This document shows, in pieces, positions 41,823 through 49,056 of a stretch of 64,000 bases of DNA. The DNA lies in contig CAWJUU010000008.1 of assembly GCA_963846165.1 (NCBI GenBank), positions 434,001 to 498,000 of the forward strand. The letters run 5' to 3'. The position numbers were made by a program, and so were the translations under genes. The stretch comes from WHSW01 sp963846165 (GTDB lineage Bacteria > Actinomycetota > Thermoleophilia > Solirubrobacterales > 70-9). The notes under the pieces were generated by a model. The model was not told the DNA's origin and did no database searches. It saw only the letters and a list, made by a program, of their open reading frames with translations. How positions within the stretch are numbered: position 1 is the first letter of the stretch; each line of letters starts with the position of its first letter.

Positions 41823-43223
41823 TCATCGACCCCCCGGGCGCTCCGCGCGCCATTGAGCGTGCTCGACCCCGAGCTCGCTGACCGGCGGGCCGCCCTCGAT
41901 CAGCTCGCCCAGCAGCGGCCCCCAGGCGGCCTCCGCGCGCACCGTCGAAACGATCTGGAACAACAACCCCTCCATCCGCCGCAGCAGCAGCGCCTCGGGC
42001 GGCAGCGTCATCCGCCGCATTTGCGCGACCATCTGATCGCCCGACTCGTCACGTAGCGACCCGGTCCCTCGCCAGACGTCCTCCGGCGCCAGTCGCAGCG
42101 GCTGGTCGCCGAGGAACCACCAGCCGGCCGCCCGCATCTGCGCGAGCAGCAGCTCTCCGTCCCACTCGGCCGAGGGCCCCGGCAGGTAGCCGAGCTCGCG
42201 CATCGCGGCGACGAGCTCGGGCGCGTCGCTCTCGCGGATCGCTGCGAACACCCGCCCTTCGCGCAGCAGGTAGTCGCGCGGAAGCTCGCGCACCATGCCG
42301 AAATCGAAGAACGCTACCCGCCCGTCCTCGCAGAGCAGGTAGTTGCCGGGGTGCGGATCGCCGAGCGCGACACCAAGCTCGGTCGCGGTCGAGTAGAAGA
42401 AGCGGTAGACGATCTCCGCGAAGCGGTCGCGCACCGCGTCGGGCTGGTCGCCGACGCGCTCGAAGCCCAATCCGTCCACCCATTCGCTGACCAGCACTCG
42501 GCGGCGGCTCAACGACGTGTCGACGGCGGGCACGCGGATGAACGGATGGCGCCGCCAATGCCGCGCCAGCCGGCGGTGGTTGGCGGCTTCGAGCTCGTAG
42601 TCGCACTCCTCGGTCACCCGCTCGGCGAGCTCGGCGAGAACCTCCTTGACGTCGAGCCCGGGCATCAGCCGGCGCAACACCGGCGAGAGCATGCGGAGGT
42701 TGCGCATGTCGGAGACGACGGCGTCGCCGATCCCTGGGTACTGGATCTTGATCGCCAGCTTGCGACCGTCCGGCGCCCGGGCACGATGCACCTGGCCGAT
42801 GCTCGCGGCCGCCGCCGGCTCCGGCTCGATGCTCTCGAGCACCTGCTCGGGAGCCTCGCCCCACTCCGAGGCGAGCACCGCTTCCATGTCGGCCCAACCG
42901 ACGGCGGGGACGTTGTCGCGAAGCGACGCCAGGCGGCTCTGCAGGTACTCGGACTGGTCGGGGTCGAGGCCGGGGAACTCGACCGTGGAGAGCACCTGCC
43001 CGGCCTTCATCGCCGCGCCGCGCATGACCGCGAGCTGGTCGACCAGCGAGTCGATCGTGGCGACCACGCGATCGCCCCGGCGACGCTGCTGATCCGCTTC
43101 GCTGCCCCGGCCGTCGATGCGGCCTCCGGCCCAGCGGGCGGCGCCGCCGGCGGCCACGCGCCCGAGCCGCGCCGTGCGCGCGACCCGCCCCGAGGCCGGG
43201 CGCTTTGCCTGCTCGTCGGCCAT
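41823..43223 (-). CDS. AarF/UbiB (ABC1) family atypical kinase
   Basis: 466 residues. ABC1-kinase motifs: RGAAMKAGQVLS (KxGQ), AAAASIGQVHRA (alanine-rich nucleotide loop), KIQYPGI, VSEWVDG, ALGDPHPGNYLL and FFDFGM. UbiB-type proteins are unorthodox kinases/ATPases that support quinone biosynthesis or lipid transport; in bacteria with menaquinone their role is not clear. No signal peptide; N-terminal basic segment. The gene is on the opposite strand to the NlpC gene. The gap 41706-41822 shows no convincing gene. Confidence 0.93.
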   Translation of the reverse strand: MADEQAKRPASGRVARTARLGRVAAGGAARWAGGRIDGRGSEADQQRRRGDRVVATIDSLVDQLAVMRGAAMKAGQVLSTVEFPGLDPDQSEYLQSRLASLRDNVPAVGWADMEAVLASEWGEAPEQVLESIEPEPAAAASIGQVHRARAPDGRKLAIKIQYPGIGDAVVSDMRNLRMLSPVLRRLMPGLDVKEVLAELAERVTEECDYELEAANHRRLARHWRRHPFIRVPAVDTSLSRRRVLVSEWVDGLGFERVGDQPDAVRDRFAEIVYRFFYSTATELGVALGDPHPGNYLLCEDGRVAFFDFGMVRELPRDYLLREGRVFAAIRESDAPELVAAMRELGYLPGPSAEWDGELLLAQMRAAGWWFLGDQPLRLAPEDVWRGTGSLRDESGDQMVAQMRRMTLPPEALLLRRMEGLLFQIVSTVRAEAAWGPLLGELIEGGPPVSELGVEHAQWRAERPGGR

Positions 43224-43283
43224 CGGCTCAGTTTGGCAGGGCCGGATCGGGCTGCCCGGGCCGGATCACCGGCCGGTCCGGGC

Positions 43284-44762
43284 CTACGCGGCCTCGGAGT
43301 AGGCCGGCTCGCCGGCCGCGCGCTCCGCCTCGCCTCCGTCCTCCGGCGCCGCCTGCTCCGCGGGCTCGAGCACCGTCGCGGCGACGGCGATCGCCGCGAC
43401 CACGAGCGCGGCACCGATCAGGAACGCGAGGTGATAGCCGCTCGTGAGTGCGGACGCCACGGTCTCGCCGCCATCGATGAGGCTGTCGCTACGGGTGGCC
43501 GAGAGGGTGGCGAGCACCGCGAGACCGAGCGCGCCGCCCACCTGCGCCGAGGTGTTGACGAGGCCCGAGGCAAGGCCGGCGTCCTCTTGCGTTGCGCCCG
43601 ACATCGCGATGCTCATCAAGGCCGGGAAGCAGACCCCGATCCCGAAGCCGAGCAGGATCATCACGGGAAGCACGTGCTCGACGTAACCGCCGTCGACGGG
43701 CGCGCGGGTGAAGAGGAGGAGCCCGGCCGCGACCAGCACCATGCCCGAAAGCAAGGCCCTCCGGGCGCCGAAGCGCATGATCAGTGGTTCCGCGTAACGA
43801 ACCGAGAGCGTGCCCATGATCAGGGTCGCGGGCAGGAAGGCAAGCCCGATCTCGAGCGCGTCATAGCCGAGCACCCGCTGCATGTAGAGGGAGCCCATGA
43901 AGAACAACCCGAACATCCCGGCGACCAGGAGCGCCTCGACGATGTTGGCCCCGGAGACGTTGCGCGAACGGAAGATGCGCAGCGGCATGATCGGGTTCTC
44001 GGCCCGCGCCTCACGGACGATGAAGGCGACCAGCAGGGCCAGCGAGACCGCGCCCAGCCCGAGCGCCTGGCCCGAGCCCCAGCCGAAATCAGCCGCCGGC
44101 TTGACGATCGTGTACACGCCGAGCATCAGCGAGCTCGTGATCAGGACTGCGCCGGGAGTGTCGGCGCCCTCACCGATCCCAATTCCCCGATCACGCTCGA
44201 TCAGCCGGTGGGCCAACAGTGCCGTCACGATCGCGATCGGGATGTTGATGAAGAAGATCCAATGCCAGTTGATCGCATCGGTGAGCACGCCGCCCGCCAA
44301 GAGGCCGATCGTGCCGCCGGCGGAGGCGACGAAGGCGTAGACGCCGATCGCCTTCGCCTGCTCGCGCCGCTCGGGAAACATGGTCACGATCATGCCCAGG
44401 ATCACCGCCGAGGTCATCGCGCCCCCGATTCCCTGGATGAAGCGCGCTACGACCAGCATCTCCTGGCTCTGCGCGGCGCCGCAAAGCAGCGAGGCGAACG
44501 TGAACAGCGCCAGACCGGCCATGAAGACGTTCTTGCGGCCGAGCAAGTCTCCGAACCGCCCGGAGAGCAGCAGCAGGCCGCCGAAGGCGATCAGGTAGCC
44601 GTTGACCACCCAGGCGAGGCTCGATTGGGAGAAGCCGAGGTCATCCTGGATCGACGGCAGGGCGACGTTGACGACGGTGACGTCGAGGACGATCATCAGC
44701 ATCCCCGCGCAGAGCACGTAAAGGGCGATCCAGCGGTTTCTGTCGGTGGTCTGCTCGGGCAT
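43284..44762 (-). CDS. MFS drug exporter, DHA2 (14-helix) type
   Basis: 492 residues, starting at ATG after a perfect AGGAGGT with 9-nt spacing. Motifs of the EmrB/QacA group: LDVTVVNVALPSIQDDLG (helix 1, motif D1), GRFGDLLGRKNVF (motif A), RFIQGIGGAM, and motif C in FVASAGGTIGLLAGG. It probably exports hydrophobic drugs or dyes using proton motive force. There is no regulator next door. A charged C-terminal tail (EPAEQAAPEDGGEAERAAGE) is unusual but harmless. Confidence 0.93.
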   Translation of the reverse strand: MPEQTTDRNRWIALYVLCAGMLMIVLDVTVVNVALPSIQDDLGFSQSSLAWVVNGYLIAFGGLLLLSGRFGDLLGRKNVFMAGLALFTFASLLCGAAQSQEMLVVARFIQGIGGAMTSAVILGMIVTMFPERREQAKAIGVYAFVASAGGTIGLLAGGVLTDAINWHWIFFINIPIAIVTALLAHRLIERDRGIGIGEGADTPGAVLITSSLMLGVYTIVKPAADFGWGSGQALGLGAVSLALLVAFIVREARAENPIMPLRIFRSRNVSGANIVEALLVAGMFGLFFMGSLYMQRVLGYDALEIGLAFLPATLIMGTLSVRYAEPLIMRFGARRALLSGMVLVAAGLLLFTRAPVDGGYVEHVLPVMILLGFGIGVCFPALMSIAMSGATQEDAGLASGLVNTSAQVGGALGLAVLATLSATRSDSLIDGGETVASALTSGYHLAFLIGAALVVAAIAVAATVLEPAEQAAPEDGGEAERAAGEPAYSEAA

Positions 44763-44858
44763 TGCGCCCTTACCTCCTGGCGTTGTGGTTGCTTGCCTTA
44801 GAGACGGGACGGGGTCCCAAAACTCATCGGTTACATCGGTTGCCGATCGAGGCCGTGC

Positions 44859-45227
44859 TCAAACGGCGCTGCTCTTAGGTTGCCAAAACGCGATTTCGGC
44901 GCCCACCGGCCCGGCGACGACGCTGCGCCATCCGGCCGGCCCTTCGCGCGGCTCGAGCAGCACCGATGCCCCGAGCGAGCGCGCCCGCTCGGTCGCCTCG
45001 TTGATCTCGCCGACCTCGACGTACGGCAGCCAGAGCGGCCGCCGGGTCGCGCACTCGACGATCCCGCCGCCGATCCCGCTACCCAGCTCGAGCGCCCAGT
45101 ACGACTTCGCTCCGGCCGCGATCCGTTCGGCGCGCCAGTCGCAAAGCCCGGCGTAGAACGCGCAGGCGCCCGGCAGGTCGCCGGTGTGCAGCTCGAGGTG
45201 GACGACTGGTTTCGAGGGGACTGGCAT
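44859..45227 (-). CDS. VOC-superfamily protein
   Basis: 122 residues: VVHLELHTGDLPGACAFYAG, LPYVEVGEINEATERARSLG and GPVGAEIAFWQP give the two beta-alpha-beta-beta-beta halves. It resembles the YaeR/glyoxalase-like proteins of actinobacteria that are predicted to bind small molecules. A related protein is encoded at 46511-46882, the other side of a sigma-factor gene. Confidence 0.87.
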   Translation of the reverse strand: MPVPSKPVVHLELHTGDLPGACAFYAGLCDWRAERIAAGAKSYWALELGSGIGGGIVECATRRPLWLPYVEVGEINEATERARSLGASVLLEPREGPAGWRSVVAGPVGAEIAFWQPKSSAV

Positions 45228-45275
45228 CGGTCCTCTCCCTTCTGACCGACGCCGATCGACAAACTAATCGCGGCG

Positions 45276-45297
45276 ACTCGGCGTTTGTCCGCCGAGT
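45276..45297. promoter_or_regulatory. Inverted repeat upstream of the sigma factor gene
   Basis: ACTCGGCG and CGCCGAGT are perfect 8-bp arms around TTTGTC, 13 bases before the TAGTCT hexamer of the sigma-factor promoter. It is a candidate operator in the divergent VOC/sigma intergenic region. Confidence 0.45.
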
Positions 45298-45323
45298 TCA
45301 CGGTCCATCTAGTCTGAACAAGG

Positions 45324-46440
45324 ATGAGCACGGCTTCGACACTCCAGGAGCGAGAGCTGCTCGAGGCGGCGCGTGGCGGCGACGAGGGCGCCTTCGGCCG
45401 CCTCGTCGAGCCCCGGCGCGGCGAGCTCCACGCCCACTGCTACCGGATGCTCGGCTCGGTCCACGATGCCGAGGATGCGCTCCAGGAGGCGCTGCTGCGC
45501 GCTTGGCGCGGGCTGCCCCGGTTCGAGGGCCGCAGCTCGCTGCGCTCGTGGCTCTATCGGATCGCGACCAACACCTGCCTCGACGTGATCGCGAAGCGCC
45601 CGAAGCGCGTGCTGCCGGTCGACTACGGGCCGCCGGTCGATCCCCACGACGGCCCCCAGCTGCCGCTCGCGGAGTCGGTCTGGATCGAGCCCTATCCCGA
45701 CGAGACGCTCGGCCTCGAGGACGGCTACGCGGCGCCCGAGGCTCGCTACGAGCAGCGCGAGGCCGTCGAGCTCGCCTTCATCGCGGCGCTCCAGCACCTG
45801 CCGGCCAACCAGCGCGCGGTGCTGATCCTGCGCGAGGTGCTCGGCTTCTCGGCCCGGGAGGTCGCCGAGACGCTCGAGACGACCACCGCGTCGGTGAACA
45901 GCGCCCTGCAGCGCGCCCGCAAGGCAGTCGACGAGCGCACGCCCGAGCAGAGCCAGCAGGCGACGCTGCGCTCGCTTGGTGACGACGGCGTGCGCGAAGT
46001 CGTCGAGGGCTACATCGATGCCTGGGACCGCGGCGACATCGAGGGCGTCGTCGCGATGCTCGCCGATGACGCCACCTTCGCGATGCCGCCGGCTCCGAGC
46101 TGGCACCGGGGTCGCGAGGCACTCACCGCGTTCCTCGGCGTCGGGCCACTCTCCGGCGAGTGGCGCTGGCGCCATCTGTTCGTCCACGCAAGCGGCCAGC
46201 CGACGCTCGCCTTCTACAGCTGGGATCGAGGCGAGCGGCGCCTACCTTCCGTTCGCGCTCAACGTGCTCACGATTCGCGGCCGCTTGATCAGTGACGTCA
46301 ACGCCTTCATCGCTCGCTCCACCGAGTCCCGCGACCTCGACGCCTACAGGCGCTGGCCGGAGGAGCCGATCGTCCCCGAGCGGTTCGTGGACTTCTTCGA
46401 GCGCTTCGGACTGCCGGCCGAGCTGCCCGCCGACCGATGA
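45324..46440 (+). CDS. Sigma-70 family factor with C-terminal SnoaL-like domain, 1-base frameshift near 46225
   Basis: Sigma region 2: GDEGAFGRLVEPRRGEL, CYRMLGSVHDAEDALQEAL and SSLRSWLYRIATNTCLD. Region 4: LQHLPANQRAVLILREVLGF with SAREVAETLETTTASVNSAL. A C-terminal NTF2/SnoaL-like domain (VVEGYIDAWDRGDIEGVVAM ...) completes the extracytoplasmic-type architecture of the SigG/TIGR02960 group. The ORF in the first frame ends in shadow sequence; removing one base at about 46225 links it to EASGAYLPFALNVLTIRGR through GLPAELPADR, 371 residues. TAGTCT at 45310-45315 is 8 nt before the ATG. VOC genes on both sides may be targets or partners. Confidence 0.9.
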
Positions 46441-46510
46441 GCTTTTTGGATTTCGCAGGTCTCTAGATACGACCAGGCGCGCAGGGCGTGCCGCGCCGAA
46501 AGGAGAGAGC

Positions 46511-46882
46511 ATGGGACAACCGGTAGTCCACTTCGAGATCATCGTCAAGGACGGGGAGAAGCTGAGGAGCTACTACTCGGACCTGTTCGGGTGGGAGATC
46601 GACGCCGACAACCCGATGAACTACGGGATCGTGCAACGTGACGGGAACACCAATGCCGACGGCGTCGGGATCGGCGGCGGAGTCGGAAACGGGCCGGAGG
46701 GATACGACGGCCACGTCACCTTCTACGTCGAGGTGTCCGACGTGGAGGCCGCGCTGGCGAAGGCCGAGAGCCTCGGCGGATCGCGGATGATGGGCCCGGA
46801 AACGGTGATGGAGAGCATCGAGATCGGGCTCTTCAACGATCCCGAGGGGCATTTGGTCGGAGTCGTCAACACCGCCTCCTAG
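46511..46882 (+). CDS. VOC-superfamily protein
   Basis: 123 residues from ATG after GAAAGGAGAG. It shows VVHFEIIVKDGEKLRSYYSD, LFGWEIDADNPMNYGIV, VTFYVEVSDVEAALAKAESL and FNDPEGHLVGVV. Proteins like this often appear next to SigG/TIGR02960 sigma factors in actinobacteria, so the pair may form one stress module (inference). 71 bases separate it from the sigma gene. Confidence 0.88.
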   Translation: MGQPVVHFEIIVKDGEKLRSYYSDLFGWEIDADNPMNYGIVQRDGNTNADGVGIGGGVGNGPEGYDGHVTFYVEVSDVEAALAKAESLGGSRMMGPETVMESIEIGLFNDPEGHLVGVVNTAS

Positions 46883-47004
46883 CGGCCCGAGCGTGCTGCA
46901 CGGGCCCCGCTTCGTGCGGGGTCCCTGCTCGCGCTGGGCGCGTCGGCAGTGTGAGCGCCTCGTAAGCGAATCGTCGCGTTCCGCTTGCGATCCCTGTAAG
47001 CTGC

Positions 47005-47168
47005 CGCGCCAGATAACCGGTAAAGCCGAATCTCGCCGTCCATCGCACGGAGGGGCGCCGAGAACGGGGGAACCACGCGTTTGGGGCAAACCCGCCGCCG
47101 AGGCGGCGGGGGCGCAGGCTCTTTCAGCGCCAGCCCGGCAGCTAACCCCGTAGGCCGACGAAGGAGAC
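47005..47168 (+). promoter_or_regulatory. c-di-AMP riboswitch (ydaO/yuaA type), copy 2
   Basis: The same ordered landmarks as copy 1 precede an M23 peptidase gene: AAAGCCGAATCTCGCCG, GAACGGGGGAACCACGC, TTTGGGGCAAA, the stem CCCGCCGCCG/CGGCGGG, GGCGCAGGCTCTTTCAGCGCC, AGCCCGGCAGCTAACCCCGT and AGGCCGACGAAGGAG. Sequence outside the conserved core differs, so this is an independent copy, not a recent duplication. The stretch 46883-47004 before it shows no gene. Confidence 0.9.
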
Positions 47169-47170
47169 CG

Positions 47171-47735
47171 ATGACGGATTCGAGCTTCAAGCGGACAACG
47201 GGCAGGGCCACGGCGGCCACGGCGACCGCGATCGTCCTGACCGCGATCACGGCCGTCGGCGCGCTGGCGGCGAGCGGCAGCGGCGGGGTTGGCAGCGGCG
47301 GCGAGGCCGGCGGCGGTGCCGCGGGCGAGCGACGGCGTGTTCCCCGTTCGCTCCAATCACACCTACGGCGACGGGTTCGGCGCCGGCCGCGACCACCAGG
47401 GCCAGGACATCCTCGCCAAGTGCGGCAAGGCGGTGGTCGCCGCCCAGGACGGGCGCGTGCAGCAGATCGACTCTCACAGCGCCGCGGGCAACTACGCCGT
47501 CATCGACGGCGCCGGCGCGCGCAAGGACACCGTCTACATGCACCTCAAGGGCAAGGCCAAGGTGCGCAAGGGCGACCGGGTCGAGGCGGGCGATGAGATC
47601 GGTCGCGTCGGCGACACCGGCAACGCCAGCACCTGCCACCTCCACTTCGAGATCTGGTCGAATCCCGGCTACTACGAGGGCGGCCACGCGATCGACCCCG
47701 AGCCCTTCCTCCGGAGCTGGGACCGCAAGCGCTAG
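47171..47735 (+). CDS. Secreted M23 family metallopeptidase (LytM-like), 1-base frameshift near 47330
   Basis: Signal peptide (TGRATAATATAIVLTAITAV GALA region) then ASGSGGVGSGGEAGGG in the first frame. The catalytic domain is in the next frame: SDGVFPVRSNHTYGDGFGAG, the zinc motif HQGQD (HxxxD), NYAVIDGAGARKDTVYMHL and the HxH motif HLHFEIW. Repairing one base near 47325-47335 gives 187 residues. M23 enzymes cut peptidoglycan cross-bridges, and the metal ligands are intact. Expression is under a c-di-AMP riboswitch whose end contains the Shine-Dalgarno GAAGGAG. Confidence 0.88.
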
Positions 47736-48052
47736 GGCGGGCGCGTCAAGCGGACCTCTGCGAGTGCCGCGAGTGGCGGAAAACGTCTTGTAGTCCGTCG
47801 CTTTCCGCCATTCGCGCCGATATCAGCCGAGTACCGCTCCTCGTCCGACAGCGCTACTCCGACAGCCCGGCTGCTTCGAGGGTCATCGCGGAACCGGCGA
47901 AGTTCCTCCGTGCCCCTCACGATCGGCCGATCCGGGTAGACCGCGCTGAAGTCAAACTCAGCGTCGGGCGCGATCCTGCCCGAGGCCCCGGCCGCCAACC
48001 CGTCCTCGGCAGCGCAGACCTGGCGCACGATCTCCACGTTCTCCTGCGACAT
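47732..48052 (-). pseudogene. Remnant of an NTF2/SnoaL-like protein
   Basis: The first ~60 residues (MSQENVEIVRQVCAAEDGL ... PDAEFDFSAVYPDRPIVRG ... ELRRFRDDP) match the start of a small NTF2-fold family common in Thermoleophilia. After that, the sequence degenerates, lacks the expected C-terminal strands and runs into the 3' end of the M23 gene. It is likely a decayed copy; a frameshift near 47880 is possible. Confidence 0.55.
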
Positions 48053-48102
48053 TGCCCGTGCAGTATCCCGGCTGACTAGGCTCGAAGCGCGACAATGGCC
48101 GT

Positions 48103-48240
48103 GTGGCCCAGATCGTGAAGCCGAAGCCGGAATGCCGGCACTGCGGCGCAGTGCTCGAGCATCGGCTCAGTCGTTGCCCGCGCTGCGGCAGGCGCTCGTG
48201 GCTCAACCTGATTATCTCCGGCTGGGGACAGAGGTACTGA
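48103..48240 (+). CDS. Small double zinc-ribbon protein
   Basis: 45 residues starting at GTG: AQIVKPKPECRHCGAVLEHR followed by LSRCPRCGRRSWLNLIISGW. Two CxxC knuckles suggest one zinc ribbon. The stop lies one base before the GTG of the NYN nuclease gene, so they are probably co-transcribed. It is too short for standard gene-calling limits. No family is named. Confidence 0.6.
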   Translation: MAQIVKPKPECRHCGAVLEHRLSRCPRCGRRSWLNLIISGWGQRY

Positions 48241-48241
48241 G

Positions 48242-48619
48242 GTGCGCTACCTGGTCGACGGCATGAACGTGATCGGGACCCGGCCCGACGGTTGGTGGAG
48301 GGATCGCGACGCGGCGATGGCGCGCCTCGTCGACCGGCTCGAGCGCCTATCCGCGCGGACCGGCGATGAGATCACGGTCGTCTTCGAGCGCAAGCCCAAC
48401 CCGCCGCTGACCTCGCCCGTGATCGAGGTCGCCCACGCCCCGAAGCCGCGCCCGAACTCGGCCGACGACGAGATCGTGCGCCGCGTTCGCGCCGATCCGA
48501 GCCCGAGCTCGATCAGGGTGGTCACCTCCGACAACGTGCTCACCGACCTCGTCCACGGCCTCGGCGCGACGGTCGAACCGGCGGCCTCGTTTCGCGACCG
48601 GATCGAGCCCGGCCATTGA
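48242..48619 (+). CDS. NYN-domain (YacP-like) putative ribonuclease
   Basis: 125 residues from GTG. The PIN-like NYN fold is seen in RYLVDGMNVIGTRPDGWW (first acidic residue and Asn), VVFERKP, and the conserved acidic end SADDEIVRRVRADP and VVTSDNVLTD. YacP/Rae1-like NYN proteins cleave RNA, often on ribosomes. A small zinc-ribbon gene precedes it directly and may be a partner. Confidence 0.85.
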   Translation: MRYLVDGMNVIGTRPDGWWRDRDAAMARLVDRLERLSARTGDEITVVFERKPNPPLTSPVIEVAHAPKPRPNSADDEIVRRVRADPSPSSIRVVTSDNVLTDLVHGLGATVEPAASFRDRIEPGH

Positions 48620-48700
48620 TCTGACGCCGCGGGCATCCGGACGGAGGCTCAGATTCCGGTTAAGACGGTCGGGGGCGGGTATCAAGGTCGCAGTGGGTTA

Positions 48701-48793
48701 GGACGGGCGGCGCGGACCACCGCGCACGAAAAGAGGCAACGCCTTCGCGGCGTTGTGTGTTGCGGTTATCTCTTTCGCCGCGCCGCCCAGTCC
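48701..48793. repeat. Three-tier nested inverted repeat
   Basis: Three sets of complementary arms nest within 93 bases. The outer arms GGACGGGCGGCGCG (48701-48714) and CGCGCCGCCC-A-GTCC (48779-48793) have one bulged A. The middle arms are CGAAAAGAG (48727-48735) and CTCTTTCG (48770-48777). The inner arms CAACGCC (48737-48743) and GGCGTTG (48749-48755) close a 5-nt loop. It lies in the 437-base gap between the NYN gene and etfD, which holds no other intact gene. It may be a structured RNA, a MITE-like element or a bidirectional terminator. Confidence 0.6.
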
Positions 48794-48829
48794 GCCCCGG
48801 CGACGAGATCGCAGGTGATCCGTAGGGAA

Positions 48830-48843
48830 CCTGATATATCAGG
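48830..48843. promoter_or_regulatory. Palindrome CCTGATATATCAGG
   Basis: A perfect 14-bp palindrome in an otherwise GC-rich gap. Its core TGATATATC recurs at 60052-60061, upstream of the permease of the catabolic island, so it may be a shared operator. Confidence 0.4.
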
Positions 48844-48897
48844 GTCATGGCAGCCACATCGTCCTCGCTGACCATGCGAACCCCCAGCTGCCGGAGC

Positions 48898-48989
48898 ATC
48901 GCCGCCATCAGGCCGAAAGTCTGCGAGTTGGTCTGCTCAATCGCGTCCCCGAGCGAGCTCGCCGAGACGATCGGGGCGATCGGGCCGAA
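48898..48989 (-). pseudogene. Aldehyde dehydrogenase gene fragment
   Basis: On the minus strand this reads FGPIAPIVSASSLGDAIEQT and NSQTFGLMAA, matching residues of the intact aldehyde dehydrogenase at 55306-56749 (FGPIAPIVSVSSLDDAIAQT, NSQTFGLMAA). At the DNA level about ten bases differ over 92, by eye. There is no start or rest of the gene, and the match stops abruptly after MAA. It lies just past the 3' end of etfD, so it is a remnant of an older or duplicated copy. Confidence 0.75.
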
Positions 48990-49056
48990 TCCCTAGCGCA
49001 CTCGGCTGGGGGCCGAAGCACGGTCCCGGCCCCAGGCACGGGGCGTGAGCGCGGGA

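Noticed and set aside
41721..42056. Open frame after the NlpC/P60-like gene beginning DGTFEHAAEAADDHGMREAI
   Set aside because: Only the first 30 residues look protein-like; the rest is antisense to aarF. No ribosome-binding site or family match, so not called.
42351..44801. 816-codon open frame on the plus strand across aarF and the MFS gene
   Set aside because: It spans two real minus-strand genes with perfect family motifs; its own sequence is low-complexity and has no recognisable domain.
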